Shown piece after piece: positions 51,801 to 58,639 of a stretch of 64,000 bases of DNA. A program made the position numbers and the translations under genes. Under the pieces are notes generated by a model that worked only from the letters and a program-made list of their open reading frames with translations, was not told the origin of the DNA and ran no database searches. The stretch's first letter is position 1, and the number at the start of each line of letters is the position of its first letter. The stretch is from positions 132,501 to 196,500 of the forward strand of contig JAXRKP010000569.1 in assembly GCA_037039925.1 (NCBI GenBank). Reading direction: 5' to 3'. The stretch is from Doris montereyensis (lineage: Eukaryota > Mollusca > Gastropoda > Nudibranchia > Dorididae).

Positions 51801-54800
51801 AAAAAGATGTATCCATTTTAATTTTTTTCACATTAAAGCGGTCATCTGGAGTGTGTTAAATGGTTGGTGGCCAACAGAGCTCAGATCCAAGGCGAAGATA
51901 ACTTTGGTCGCACACCAATGGAGCTAGCAGAGCAGTTTAGTCATGATGCTTGTGTTGACTTCCTGCGTGTTTGTGTCAGAGAGCTGTCGAATCCCGCAGC
52001 ACTTTCGCCCAAATCCATGGAAGACAAGTTAGCAAGTAAGACTAAATATGAAAGATATATGCCTAAAGATTACATGTCAGCATTACTTACGTTGGATGCA
52101 ACATCAGCTTGGACAAGTCTAGATATAAAAAGTGTTTCATTTATGATACTCATGTCAAAAAATGGCTGATTTATTTGTCATTGTTAACATATCTGATATA
52201 GTGAAGCATATGAAGATTATAAGGACTCAATAATTATTCAAATGGTTGTTAATCTCTTCCTTCTCCTCATGTTTGAAGAGTTTTTTACATTGGTCTAAAA
52301 CTTAAAAAATGTAATCAATAAAACTAATGGTTATTAATATTTTAACGAGAGAAAGAGCAAGTTTTCTGAGAGGCCAAAATGAGAATGAATGGGTTTTCAT
52401 GATGCTATTTAAATGCATTTTTTTATTTCTCTTTTATTTATTTTTTCCAGCCTTCCACCCATTGAAGAGGATGCTGCATCTGCCTCTAGTGGAAGCCCTT
52501 GGAGGGATAGTACTAAAATTGTACGTTCTTTGAATTTACTTTACTCAAATGGATTTTTTGCTTTCTTATTGTGATTTGCTTTACCTGTTTCTTCTGTTTA
52601 CATTATTTTTATCTGTTCCTAGACATGGTCTTGTTTTTTCAATTTAAACATATTTTCTATAACTGAAAAGGAAAGCATGCATTTCAATAAAAAAAACATG
52701 CCTCATTGTCTGTTACTAATGAGCAATATAAATTTTTTGTTTTCTTATACCCTGTAGGTAATCCCATTTTATTTGTACTATTATATCTTGATGAGAGTGA
52801 AAATCATTGTCTTGTTTATTGTTAATATTAATATAATCACATGAATACATATAAACACATGAATGTGATCAATGAATATTTAAATACAAACTGGCATTCT
52901 GATTGATATAGCCTACTAATGAAAGGAAAGATATTCATGCCAACATTATTACCTAGCCTTTTATAATTTAATCAGGGAATATGTGACATTTTTTTCCCTC
53001 TTCGTGAGGTTGGGGCTTATGGCAGTAAAAGGTATGGGGTGCATAAAGTTGGGTCTTGATATTGTTACAAAACAAAACATATTTCTTTGCACAAATCTGA
53101 ATGCACTTTTTGTGACAGTATCACTATTAAGCATATCTGATATATCAATTAAATACAAATTATATAAGTACAGAGGAGTTGCATCCACGGAGATCGCACT
53201 CAACAAAATTTCGACTACAACGAGGCTAATAAAAATCTCCCTTTCCCCCTTCATTCTCTTGGTAAAAAAACGACATATCCAACGAGGACCTGGCAAGGGT
53301 AAAATCGCCAGTTGATAAGGACAGTGAAACGACTTCTCATTTGATTCACTTTGTTTCGTGGATCTTTTTTTACAAGGAAGAAGCAGCCTACACAGTCAAT
53401 CAGGTCATTAACGCTGGAGTGTGTGTGTGTTTGGGAGGCGAGACGGATGCCTTGTTGATAAACAGGCTAGCTTGTGTGAGTGGAAGATTGGCTAGTGGGG
53501 AAAAGAGCTGGACCAATCAAAATGATATTGGTGACTGGCATGATCTCGGCAAAGGCCTAGTGGCTAGGCTAATTTTTCTCTCTGTCATTCATTTTATTCT
53601 CTGTCGTGGTAGTGTTCACATCTATAACTCGCTTTACCGTATGGCCTATCATTAGTATCATTTCTTTTAGGTTTCTTGCTTCATTCTGACTTTTTAAAAT
53701 GACATCTACATAAAAACCCACAGAGCGCAAATGCCTGGCAAACACTTTCTTGACATTTTTTAAAGATAAAGATAAAATTTGAGAGGCAGTTGGGCAAGGC
53801 TTGCACAAGCAGAAGAGACAACAGACCTCTGAGTTTTTGTTTGTTTGTTTTTCTGTTGTTTTTTAGAGCTTCCCTGCCGACTTTGCATTTAACTTAAGGA
53901 GGGGTTGGGTCCTGGAGTGAAAATTTTCCCGTTTGTTCCTATCAATTTAACTTATGTATAGGTGTAATGGGCATGGTGTACTGAGTTGAAATATGTCATG
54001 TTTTTTTCCTGCCACTTCCGGTTGCCATCTTGGATTTTGCCCCAAATTTCACCAAGTTCAATATCGATAGGCTTTTTCATTTTTCAACAAATTTCTTTCA
54101 AACCTGGCATACACCTTTTTTGATACAATATCTGAATTTGATCCGATCCGATTTTTGTTTGATTAGTAAATTTTGATTTTATGAATTTTTGAAAATAGGA
54201 CACGAGAACAACCAAAAATATACAAAAATATTGTAAAAAAAATTCAATTTTTTCAAAACTATAATACATAACAAAAAAAACAAATGATCATTTCTTTGTT
54301 TTCCTGCTCATCATCCATACCAAATTTCAGGAAGATACGTTGAGAAATAAAAATTTAGATAGGAAATAATGATAAAAAAAGGACATTTTGAGAAAATCGT
54401 ATTTTTCTCATATTTTCTGTTATTTGAATACATTTTCTCCCATAAATCTAAGAAAAGAGTAGGATAATACTTTGAAACATCATAAAACCTTGAGAGACTC
54501 TAAACTACTTCTTGTTGACACAGTTTCAAGTGCACCAGCACCTTTTTACTCATTTTGAAATGGTGCTTTTTGATAAGAGGTTCTGTATTTTCCGGCCGCT
54601 ATAAAGCAATATTCATAATATATCCTCAAATAAGGTTGTTTTGGATAGCATTTATTGTGGTGATCAATATGAGTACTACCTTGATATACTTTAGATAATA
54701 TTTCTAGCTTTTATTGTATTCTTTTATGGTATCATTATGACGGGAATGAACTGCTCTATCGACTAGTATGATAGACTAGATTTGTCCCATTTTCGGCAAA

Positions 54801-55880
54801 ATGGCATTCCCAGAACCCGCCCCCCTTCTTAAGGACTCTGCATTGAGACACAAGCGTCAGTCCTGATGACTTTCTTGAATCCAACTTCCTCTGTATATTT
54901 GAGCAGAATCTTTGGGTTTTTAAAAAGCACTTTTAGATCTTATTATTTTTTAATAAAATGTATTCTCAATGAATGCTTAAAATGTTTACAGAAAGGAGAC
55001 ATAGTGAGTGAAAGTGACGATGATGAAGAGGTTCGTAGAAAGCAGACAGAGGGCGAGAAACGCCAGTTAGAGGTCTGTATGTCTCATAAATGTTATAAGA
55101 GTATAATATTTCGTCTGTCGATTTTGAAAATACAGGAAATCTAAACCCAAAAATTTGTCAAGCATAACATTTATAATGAATCATTTAACCTTTTAAAATA
55201 ATATCGATGGGGAAAAAGTAATTATTGCTTTTATTTCTAGATGTAATATTCTATTTGAACGTTTTGTATATGCTATGGAACATTGTCATTATTGTGTGAT
55301 CAACATATTTATCTGTTGAGTTCATTTAACAAACACAGCTTACTCACAAGGAATGAAGAAATGTAAAAGAAGATTCATTGATAGCTCAACTTTGTTTTTT
55401 AAGTACCATTGGAAGTTTAAAGTTGTTTCATCTTTTCAAAAATGTTTGTAAAGAATATAAATTTATGATCGGTTTTAAATTGTTTTGCCTTTTTTTTATA
55501 TTCACCAAAGAAAGTAATGCCTTTTTTGGACAGCATATTAGTGGTCATTTGAAATTAATTCTTTTTACATCATAAAATCCAATTCATTCATGATATTGTG
55601 AAACCTATTTGAAAGAGTTGTTTATCTGAAGATTTTTGTTAATTTATACATGCACAGTATGTTTTTTATTTATTTTATTTTAAAAAATAGGCATAGAGTT
55701 TTTACAAAGATTTTCAAATCGGAACATACTTTCTTTATCTGTTTTTTATGACATTATTTGAAATAATCAAATCTTTTTGTCTTTCAGGAAAAGCGTAAAA
55801 TTTATGATGAACAGCACCAACGAATGGAACAGCAAGGTGTTTCGTTTTTGGATAGCATCCGACAAGAAATTGATGACTAG
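20558..55880 (+). CDS. PLAT-domain / ankyrin-repeat protein, about 23 exons
   Basis: Exons chain from ATG 20558 to TAG 55878-55880, roughly 890 codons. Order: residues 1-105, no recognised domain (MTSNEVVKSVAKKLKYYFEV start; helix-rich, PHGRGGLYGRKEVQVRKMLE); 106-330, basic Ser/Pro/Arg-rich linker with RPQSARVLSRS and RPRSPRPRSPTPS; about 335-470, one PLAT beta-sandwich with the hallmark FPCERWL and LKDS; 471-610, acidic/serine linker; about 640-815, some five ankyrin repeats (TALHLAAARGN, NAMHIAAMNGH, SALHLAAKSGH, GRTPMELAEQ); then a charged tail ending FLDSIRQEIDD. PLAT domains bind lipids or proteins and ankyrin repeats are scaffolds, so a cytoplasmic or ciliary scaffold is plausible. That is inference, and I do not recognise a named orthologue. 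Frame problems occur near 36083, 44136, 49350-49395 and 49696. LINEs B and C sit in intron 2 and LINE D in intron 9. Confidence 0.75.
21820..21910 (+). CDS. PLAT/ankyrin gene exon 2
   Basis: Acceptor CGCATGCAG, donor GTATGT. Reads KYYFEVKRLEDGFDLSDVHQ then PLLDHPPLKV, ending in phase 0. Joins exon 1 in frame. Confidence 0.72.
21911..23713. other. intron 2 of the PLAT/ankyrin gene, left part
   Basis: AT-rich intron DNA without exons I can support. Around 23480-23510 the complementary strand reads TACAGTCGAACCCACTTG, reminiscent of a Tc1/pogo-type terminal repeat, but no partner end was found. Confidence 0.5.
23714..25361 (+). mobile_element. LINE copy B, truncated at both ends
   Basis: Same family as copies A and D. 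Homology starts abruptly near 23714 (AATAGAAGAAAAATGGC) in the linker before RT and stops at 25361 (CTATGGCAATGAAACCTGG). Contains SMEELQTAIRKVKLGKAPGA, the block around HSGFRPGRSVQ, CFIDLEKAFDTVRRDELWHS, a catalytic SFADDLVLFGKS at about 24969 and NYLGVMINSEGKLREE. Frameshifts near 24530 and 24820. The C-terminal zinc-knuckle-like end and 3' tail are missing. Confidence 0.85.
26626..28352 (-). mobile_element. LINE copy C, 5' truncated
   Basis: Minus-strand copy with the family 3' end (CTGATAAAAAAAGAAAGAAA at 26626-26645) and C-terminal block WFGHVNRMNDNRIAKSVYSA. Also NYLGVMINSEGKLREDISQR and IQTAIRKVKLGKAP. Homology ends at about 28352 in the linker ahead of RT: ordinary 5' truncation. The FADD motif near 27435 is broken by a frameshift. 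Confidence 0.85.
28353..29499. other. intron 2 of the PLAT/ankyrin gene, middle part
   Basis: Unassigned. At 28764-28787 the plus strand reads GTGCGTTATCCAGTGACTAC followed by TGTA, which reversed is a TACAGTAGTC-type terminal repeat. I could not find its partner. Confidence 0.4.
29510..29860 (+). mobile_element. LINE RT C-terminal fragment
   Basis: Frame NIRNYHINRFANLVCEMNVR then KNSFFSRTIREWNTLPTK. The SFF-RTIR-WN-LP block ends most CR1/Jockey-type polyproteins. Short and isolated; only the 3' end of the element remains. Confidence 0.6.
30880..30966 (+). CDS. PLAT/ankyrin gene exon 3
   Basis: 87 nt, acceptor TATGTTTAG, donor GTAAGA, phase 0 at both ends: PHGRGGLYGRKEVQVRKMLE then SYMRHYHFQ. 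A longer open frame over the same bases (ATWERWIVWQ) is a shadow; only this frame joins both neighbours. Confidence 0.7.
31605..31691 (+). CDS. PLAT/ankyrin gene exon 4
   Basis: 87 nt, acceptor ATGTTTACAG, donor GTATCA, phase 0 at both ends: QALKVINIVISKAEHAAAAV then QSKCLTPRE. Ala-rich helical segment. Confidence 0.68.
32375..32518. repeat. (TTTA)n/(CTTA)n tetranucleotide repeat
   Basis: Flanking TTTA units surround about 16 tandem CTTA units (roughly 32433-32498). It produces meaningless YLLTYLLTYL-type open frames. Confidence 0.95.
33690..34975 (+). mobile_element. LINE fragment of Rex1/Babar-like type
   Basis: Open frame with PKLLEMGMSICTALWLLDFL, a diverged RT motif DAPQGTVLAPVLFSIYKIDC and YLIKYAEDSSIQTFI, where the catalytic YADD has become YAED. 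Then NNFVHWCDENFFTIKCEKT. The 3' end GGATCAATAAAAGTTATCTT followed by (TTATC)n fits Rex1/Babar-type tails. The RT is inactivated by the D to E change and later stops. Confidence 0.65.
34976..35486. other. intron 4 remainder, nothing recognised
   Basis: T-rich intron sequence leading to the acceptor of exon 5. Confidence 0.5.
35487..35584 (+). CDS. PLAT/ankyrin gene exon 5
   Basis: Acceptor TTCTTTATAG, consensus donor GTAAGT. Reads KNAIPSCYQLHAPRECTVRP then QSARVLSRSKKS plus two bases (phase 2). Start of the basic linker. Confidence 0.72.
35892..35940 (+). repeat. short tandem duplication
   Basis: TCAAGTGATGTAATGTTA appears twice 27 bp apart, with one later substitution. Intronic. Confidence 0.85.
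36083..36176 (+). CDS. PLAT/ankyrin gene exon 6 (acceptor uncertain)
   Basis: Reads LASAANVPDQHISKGEAARL then VNSATKILVAA, donor GTAAGT, phase 0 end. Starting at 36083 (acceptor GATTGGAG) fits the phase-2 end of exon 5. The better-placed first AG (start 36069) would require phase 0. A missed exon between, or an indel, is possible. Confidence 0.6.
36789..36866 (+). CDS. PLAT/ankyrin gene exon 7
   Basis: 26 codons, phase 0 at both ends, acceptor CACAAGCAG, donor GTATTT: DLVENASKPVKTIKKGKPQS then APRQFE. Basic linker. Confidence 0.72.
37912..37958 (+). CDS. PLAT/ankyrin gene exon 8
   Basis: Acceptor CTTTTTGTAG, donor GTACAA: KPLKLPSFKRMDHIK plus AG (phase 2). Confidence 0.65.
39428..39494 (+). 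CDS. PLAT/ankyrin gene exon 9
   Basis: One base completes Arg, then RPSTAKHSWDTQPKRKIQPG and IK, ending in phase 0 before GTACTA. The acceptor GGGACAAG is weak but is the only one that keeps frame. LINE D lies 104 bp downstream. Confidence 0.58.
39588..39598. repeat. target-site duplication of LINE D, left copy
   Basis: AACAATGAAAT, identical to 43032-43042, directly bordering the element's 3' (GAAA)n end. Confidence 0.85.
40182..40281. mobile_element. 100-bp insertion inside LINE D
   Basis: Copies A, B and C read straight through AGTAATTGTAGCT-type sequence here. Copy D has about 100 extra bases between two AATT copies. On the minus strand the insert contains GTCTGACGAAGGGTTATACC. A CTGACGAAG block is often seen near ends of Penelope-like elements, but that label is only a suggestion. 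Confidence 0.6.
42769..42970 (-). repeat. three tandem 66-70 bp units in the 5' region of LINE D
   Basis: GCAAGGCAGCAGG or its variant recurs at 42823, 42893 and 42959, with TCAGGG-TAACTCCC-TAGCCTTT in each unit. Same array as 14261-14461, inverted. Confidence 0.88.
43032..43042. repeat. target-site duplication of LINE D, right copy
   Basis: AACAATGAAAT, identical to 39588-39598, abutting the element's 5' end. Confidence 0.85.
43713..43747 (+). CDS. PLAT/ankyrin gene exon 10, 35 nt
   Basis: Strong acceptor TTTTCCTTTCAG, donor GTATAT: AYDDSYLPHQR plus AG (phase 2). Confidence 0.65.
43963..44235 (+). CDS. PLAT/ankyrin gene exon 11, Ser/Pro/Thr-rich linker, apparent frameshift
   Basis: Acceptor GCTATTCTTGCCAG. 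Reads SKTPEPSRPRSPRPRSPTPS, a Thr/Ser stretch, VQEEKPAPRPVSAKYRS and VINVAEPRP. The frame then meets TGA at 44156. From the CCCC run near 44136 another frame reads QEEISVIRSTQTNADYDVGS and QTDRQLLEKYDQ to donor GTATGA, phase 0. The 273-nt length is one short of what both junctions require, so a base is probably missing. Confidence 0.62.
44577..44759 (+). CDS. PLAT/ankyrin gene exon 12, PLAT part 1
   Basis: 61 codons, phase 0 at both ends, acceptor TTTCCCCACAG, donor GTAAGT. Contains WCEYQVYICTGSRIGASTKA, VKLTIYGEKGRTKEFSLKDS, then HKIPFQKGK: the first strands of a PLAT beta-sandwich, with the usual GA-T-A and LKDS features. Confidence 0.88.
45033..45111 (+). CDS. PLAT/ankyrin gene exon 13, PLAT part 2
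   Basis: Acceptor TGTCTTCACAG, donor GTATGT, ends in phase 1. Reads EDLFILAAHHVGRMRKIQIG then HDRPEL: the conserved L-KI-IGHD segment of PLAT domains. Confidence 0.88.
45535..45695 (-). mobile_element. SINE-like tRNA-headed element
   Basis: On the minus strand AAGGCGTTATGGTTAAACTG (box A-like) is followed by ACATTGGTTTAAATCCCATG (box B-like), then a T-rich and body segment including ACTTCACTCCACTTTCCTC. Sits just upstream of PLAT exon 14. Diverged from the other SINE families here. Confidence 0.5.
45748..45900 (+). CDS. PLAT/ankyrin gene exon 14, PLAT part 3
   Basis: Acceptor TTTGTGACAG, donor GTAAAG. Reads YAWYCEGVTVYDMTERRIFQ then FPCERWLSGQDGDKRTYRIL and QVDRERAFID. W-x2-E-V-V and FPCERWL are the closing signature of PLAT. 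A SINE lies in the intron just upstream. Confidence 0.9.
46410..46663 (+). CDS. PLAT/ankyrin gene exon 15, acidic/serine linker
   Basis: Acceptor TGTCTTATTCAG, donor GTGATT. 84 codons in frame beginning with the split Ala, then LENEDVPEKHRYTSESENSS, a KYKKKKSK basic patch and SESDSESTSSGNHSSTSESN. Probably disordered and a likely phosphorylation target. Confidence 0.82.
46905..47008 (+). repeat. interspersed repeat, copy 1 (pair with 54727-54830)
   Basis: Shares TATCATTATGACGGGAATGA, ACTGCTCTAT, ATGATAGACTAGATTTGTCC and CATTCCCAGAACCC with 54727-54830 in the same orientation, about 90% identical. Contains a C tract at 46987-46999. Class unknown. Confidence 0.85.
47970..48128 (+). CDS. PLAT/ankyrin gene exon 16, linker
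   Basis: 53 codons, phase 0 at both ends, acceptor CTCACATCAG, donor GTAAAT: VSPKDDYEEKARTGPVITLH through DPRGKDRRPEPAEEYVAGYK. Confidence 0.8.
48287..49023. mobile_element. non-autonomous TIR DNA transposon (Tc1/mariner-pogo style), TA target site
   Basis: Left end CAGTAGTCTCCGCCAAAATG and right end, reversed, CAGTAGTCTCTGCCAAATTA form imperfect terminal inverted repeats of about 24 bp. Each end is bordered by TA (48285-48286 and 49024-49025), the duplicated target of the Tc1/mariner superfamily. 737 bp long, with no transposase frame. The CAGTAG start resembles pogo/Tigger ends. Sits in the intron between exons 16 and 17. Confidence 0.78.
48816..48845. repeat. (CA)n microsatellite
   Basis: About 14 CA units inside the TIR transposon. 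Confidence 0.92.
49321..49481 (+). CDS. PLAT/ankyrin gene exon 17, first ankyrin-like repeat, apparent frameshift
   Basis: Acceptor TTTGTCTCTAAG. The frame that joins exon 16 reads AALTATELEKKKKIGTERE and runs to a stop. A different frame gives IERSLLQGKSIHEAVRDDDL and NQMKELLHHFPEMR to donor GTGAGT, clearly ankyrin-like. The switch lies in the A8 run or the following GA repeat (49345-49395). The 161-nt length is again one base short. Confidence 0.65.
49696..49864 (+). CDS. PLAT/ankyrin gene exon 18, ankyrin repeats 2-3
   Basis: Acceptor TCAATTTCAG. Frame FRDESSWTALHLAAARGNID, ILRWLVTSDADINAETSTGY, NAMHIAAMNGHVNSMM, donor GTAATT in phase 0. TALHLAA and NAMHIAA are the ankyrin core. The exon starts in phase 2 while exon 17 ends in phase 0, so one T too many or another indel is likely at the T4 run. 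Confidence 0.78.
50085..50345 (+). mobile_element. tRNA-derived SINE, same family as 8222-8505, head shortened
   Basis: Box A-like GGTGGCTAAGTGGTTATGAG runs almost directly into box B GAGTTCGAATCCTAG, so about 30 bp of the tRNA middle is missing compared with the 8.3-kb copy. Then GTGTCCCTTGGGAAAGACAC, TCCCCACTCGACCCAGG, AAATGGGTACAAGCACT and TCACGCTATAGAAACCAGG follow in the same order. Confidence 0.75.
50595..50671 (+). CDS. PLAT/ankyrin gene exon 19, ankyrin repeat 3/4
   Basis: Acceptor TCTGAAATAG, donor GTATAT, phase 0 to 2: LLQAMGSSIMGLTAEKQSAL then HLAAK. Joins exons 18 and 20 in frame. Confidence 0.8.
51580..51712 (+). pseudogene. decayed duplicate of ankyrin exon 20
   Basis: Aligns with 51850-51972: GGAGTGTTTTAAATGATTGG / TTGCTAACAGAATTCAGATC versus GGAGTGTGTTAAATGGTTGG / TGGCCAACAGAGCTCAGATC, then GATAGACATAACTTT, CAATGGCTTAGTGGAGC and CCTTGTGTGACTTCC at matching spacing. 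The frame is destroyed and no acceptor remains. About 260 bp upstream of the working exon in the same orientation. Confidence 0.72.
51839..52027 (+). CDS. PLAT/ankyrin gene exon 20, ankyrin repeats 4-5
   Basis: The split Ser is completed, then GHLECVKWLVANRAQIQGED, NFGRTPMELAEQFSHDACVD, FLRVCVRELSNPAALSPKSM and ED. Two donors are possible: GTTAGC after 52027 (phase 2, which joins exon 21 in frame) or the stronger GTAAGA after 52035 (phase 1, which does not). I choose the first for frame. A decayed copy of this exon lies at 51580-51712. Confidence 0.75.
52451..52520 (+). CDS. PLAT/ankyrin gene exon 21
   Basis: Strong acceptor TATTTTTTCCAG, donor GTACGT: one base, then LPPIEEDAASASSGSPWRDS and TKI, phase 0 end. 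Acidic, Ser/Ala-rich. Confidence 0.7.
52521..54726. other. intron 21 of the PLAT/ankyrin gene, mostly unassigned
   Basis: Contains open frames at about 52983-53315 and 53341-53655 without splice or domain support. ACTTCCGGTTGCCATCTTGG at 54015 looks like part of an interspersed repeat, but I find no second copy in the window. Confidence 0.4.
54727..54830 (+). repeat. interspersed repeat, copy 2 (pair with 46905-47008)
   Basis: Same ordered blocks as copy 1, with an interrupted C tract at its end. Both copies sit in introns of the same gene. Confidence 0.85.
54992..55072 (+). CDS. PLAT/ankyrin gene exon 22
   Basis: 27 codons, phase 0 at both ends, acceptor AATGTTTACAG, donor GTCTGT: KGDIVSESDDDEEVRRKQTE then GEKRQLE. 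Acidic run followed by the start of a coiled coil. Confidence 0.75.
55788..55880 (+). CDS. PLAT/ankyrin gene exon 23 (last), stop TAG
   Basis: Acceptor TTGTCTTTCAG. Reads EKRKIYDEQHQRMEQQGVSF then LDSIRQEIDD and TAG at 55878-55880. Charged helix with a conserved-looking QQGVSFLDSIRQEI end. Confidence 0.82.
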   Translation, partial: EKRKIYDEQHQRMEQQGVSFLDSIRQEIDD

Positions 55881-57060
55881 TGATCCTATGATTTTTGTTA
55901 TCAAATCAAGTCTTCTTATTTACAACTGTCTCAAAACAAAATAATTTTGAAATTTTAATACAATTTTTTACTCTTTAATAATTTAAAGAGACTACATGTA
56001 GCTGACGAAATATCTTTGTGAACTATTAAAGACATGCTACAATTACTGAACATGATCGTCTAATGTTGCTATAGGATGAGAATTGCAATACGTGAGCAAT
56101 GTTGTTCGTATAATCTGTACAGCTGTAGCAATTGCCAATATTACTGGCTCTAATTTATTCCTAGCGATGAATTTTGGCTTGTATTTTATTCTTAGTGTCT
56201 AAAGATTTTTTCAGTGGGATCCATTTACATTAAATGTTAAAAAAGGCATCCTAAATCTAGCAACAAACAGAGAGGTCTTTACTCACTGCTGTTCGATCTG
56301 TTACAAATTAGAATGATAAATGAGAGCTTTGGGTTTAAAAAATATATATATATATTAGTAGTAAACAGTTAAATATTAGAAATAATTTTCCATATCGTTA
56401 TTTTCTTTAATTTTTTAATGTTCTTAAAAAATTATCCACTTCCATGTTCAACTTCCACTGAAATATTCATGAAGGTTTAGGTTTTGTTTTTTATATTTTT
56501 ACTTAAATGTCTGTTAGTTGCTTGTTTTATTATTTTTTGTTAAAATTTATTTTTCATTTATTTGTAGGGCACGGTATTTTTTCGAAAGTTTCTCCTTTGT
56601 TAATTATTTTGACTTAAGAATTTGTGTCCCTGTTTTACAAAGGAGAAACTTTGATTTTTATCCATAGTATAAGTATAGAAGTATGTTTGGGTAATTAGTA
56701 CTTAGCTGTAGTGATTTACATCTCTATCATTTTAACACAACTTTTGCTTCTTGATGCATTTATTTTCGTTTATATGTTTTATGTACGCAATAGTGTTTTC
56801 CTTCTTAAATATTTATCAAGAATATAAGTTTTAAAGTAGATAACTTTGTTGATATCTATAGATGTAATATAAAAGAATGACATGCATTGACTAATATCAT
56901 TATTTATTGTTATGACTCATAGTCAGTTGAATGTGTAAATGATTCCATAATTTGTTTTCACTAATATCTGTGATATTTTTCTTTGAATTTTGTTGAATAT
57001 CATGACACATTTGTACTGTTATTGTTATTATTTATCACTATTAATGTGGAATTTGGATGA

Positions 57061-57061
<1 letters not shown>
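55881..57061 (+). other. 3' UTR / downstream region of the PLAT/ankyrin gene
   Basis: T- and A-rich. A possible polyadenylation signal ATTAAA lies at 56025-56030, about 145 bp after the stop; another, AATAAA, at 57837. Neither can be confirmed without transcript data. Confidence 0.45.
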
Positions 57062-57150
<89 letters not shown>

Positions 57151-57178
57151 GTATATGTATATGTATATATATATATAT
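57062..57178. repeat. (TA)n microsatellite
   Basis: About 40 uninterrupted TA units, then interrupted TATG units. Precedes a MITE by about 70 bp, as at 11893. Confidence 0.97.
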
Positions 57179-57248
57179 TTTTGACACACATTCATATATG
57201 ACCTAAAAAGTACAATAGTATGTTATATAAAATTCTTATACATCAACA

Positions 57249-57537
57249 GTGAAAGTTGCAAACCGTGTAAGTCCAATTTTGGATATTTTGACAAAATCAA
57301 AGAAAATATGCTGTGCATTTTAATCTATTTTCACTCACATGCATGGTGTGCAAGTGTCAAAATCTAGACCCATTAGGGATACAGGGATTGCTCATACTCA
57401 TATGGTTATTATATGGGTTTCAATTGCTTCTTGTGCTACGGAATTCTAACTAGACGAAGCATAGGGGCTTCCTGATGTTAAAAAAATGGAAAAAAAGATG
57501 TTACTAATTTTAGACTTACACGGTTTGCGACTTTCAC
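57249..57537. mobile_element. complete TIR MITE, 289 bp
   Basis: Begins GTGAAAGTTGCAAACCGTGT and ends, reversed, GTGAAAGTCGCAAACCGTGT. These are the outer 20 bases of inverted repeats of about 25 bp (continuing AAGTC), with one mismatch. No coding frame. The target-site duplication is not clear. A truncated copy lies at 11944-12112. Confidence 0.8.
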
Positions 57538-58460
57538 CATTCATAGAACTTAGAAGTAAACAGGTTAATCGAAAGAGAGAAAAAAAGTTTCCTTTGAAAA
57601 CTACCAGTCAACCCAAATAAATATAATTTTAGCGCCCCTTTTATGTCGACAAAAAAATGTATTCCTCATACTATGGTTTATCTTCTTCATTCTGTCACTT
57701 GTAGTACATACACAATTTCTTTCTATCATACATATTTATCATTCCATTTGATAGTTTGTAGTCAATTTATATCTTCTATTCTGTTTTTTAATCCCTTTTG
57801 AAATCTTCCTTATGATAATTGTAGAAATTTGAAGATAATAAAAACTACAGAGACACCCAAACAAAAATATTTTAGTGTATTTCATCTATTTTGGTCTATA
57901 TCTATGCAAATTTGGTAAAAAATTCAATTGTTTACGAATACCCATCTGTTGCAAATAAACAAAAACTTAGAGAAATACAAAAAAAACATCGAAGCTGCGG
58001 TCTGATCTCATGTATTATGATTGCCGAGAAACTGTATTTACAATATAAGAATGCACAGAGAGTGTTGTGTTTTATATTTGTAATGCAAGTTTCTACTTTT
58101 AAAATGAGTGGCTGGTGAATGCTGCTGATAGGTCACATTTCTTTCTTTCCACTCTTTCACATGGTTTTCTCTCAGCTGTTTCCTCTTAACCTCAGAAGCC
58201 CTATCAATTTCTGCCCTGCTGTCATCACAGCGTATTTACTGTGCTAGCTCATTTCCTCGAGACAAGGGACATAACTCTTAAAAAACCACAAGACAATTAA
58301 AAAAAATCATTACACACAAACTCAAACAATGCATATTACAAACATTTAAAAAATGCCAGTTGTATAGACAGATAATTGAACTTTAATTTGGTATATTACA
58401 CTAATAGAAGCACGCAATCAAGCATTGAAAAAAAGAAAAAAAAAAGAGAACAGGGAAATT
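57538..58460. other. no recognised gene or element
   Basis: AT-rich. The open frame at 57891-58118 has no domain or splice support. Confidence 0.45.
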
Positions 58461-58512
58461 ACTCTACAATTCAACTAGCCGGAAGAGAGAGCCGGTGATT
58501 CGAAATGTAGGC

Positions 58513-58525
58513 GTCACTAGGCAAC
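58513..58525. promoter_or_regulatory. possible RFX X-box
   Basis: GTCACTAGGCAAC fits the imperfect palindrome GTNRCC-N-RGYAAC bound by RFX factors of ciliary genes, with one mismatch in the left half. It stands in a locally GC-richer stretch (58480-58640). A possible short first exon (ATG 58637, donor GTAGGT at 58665) follows. One motif match is weak evidence. Confidence 0.3.
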
Positions 58526-58639
58526 AAGTACAATGTACTCGATTACGGGCAATCACAGAGCCTATCTGTTGTAGGCGATGCGAGGGCGTATGCATCGTGG
58601 GCGCAAGAAGGTTAATTCACCCTGAGATCACTGCATATG

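Noticed and set aside
53341..53655. 104-codon frame in intron 21 as an exon
   Set aside because: No ankyrin, PLAT or other domain, and it does not join exons 21 and 22, which already meet in phase 0.
56990..57191. IYIYIYIY proteins on both strands
   Set aside because: Translation of a (TA)n microsatellite.
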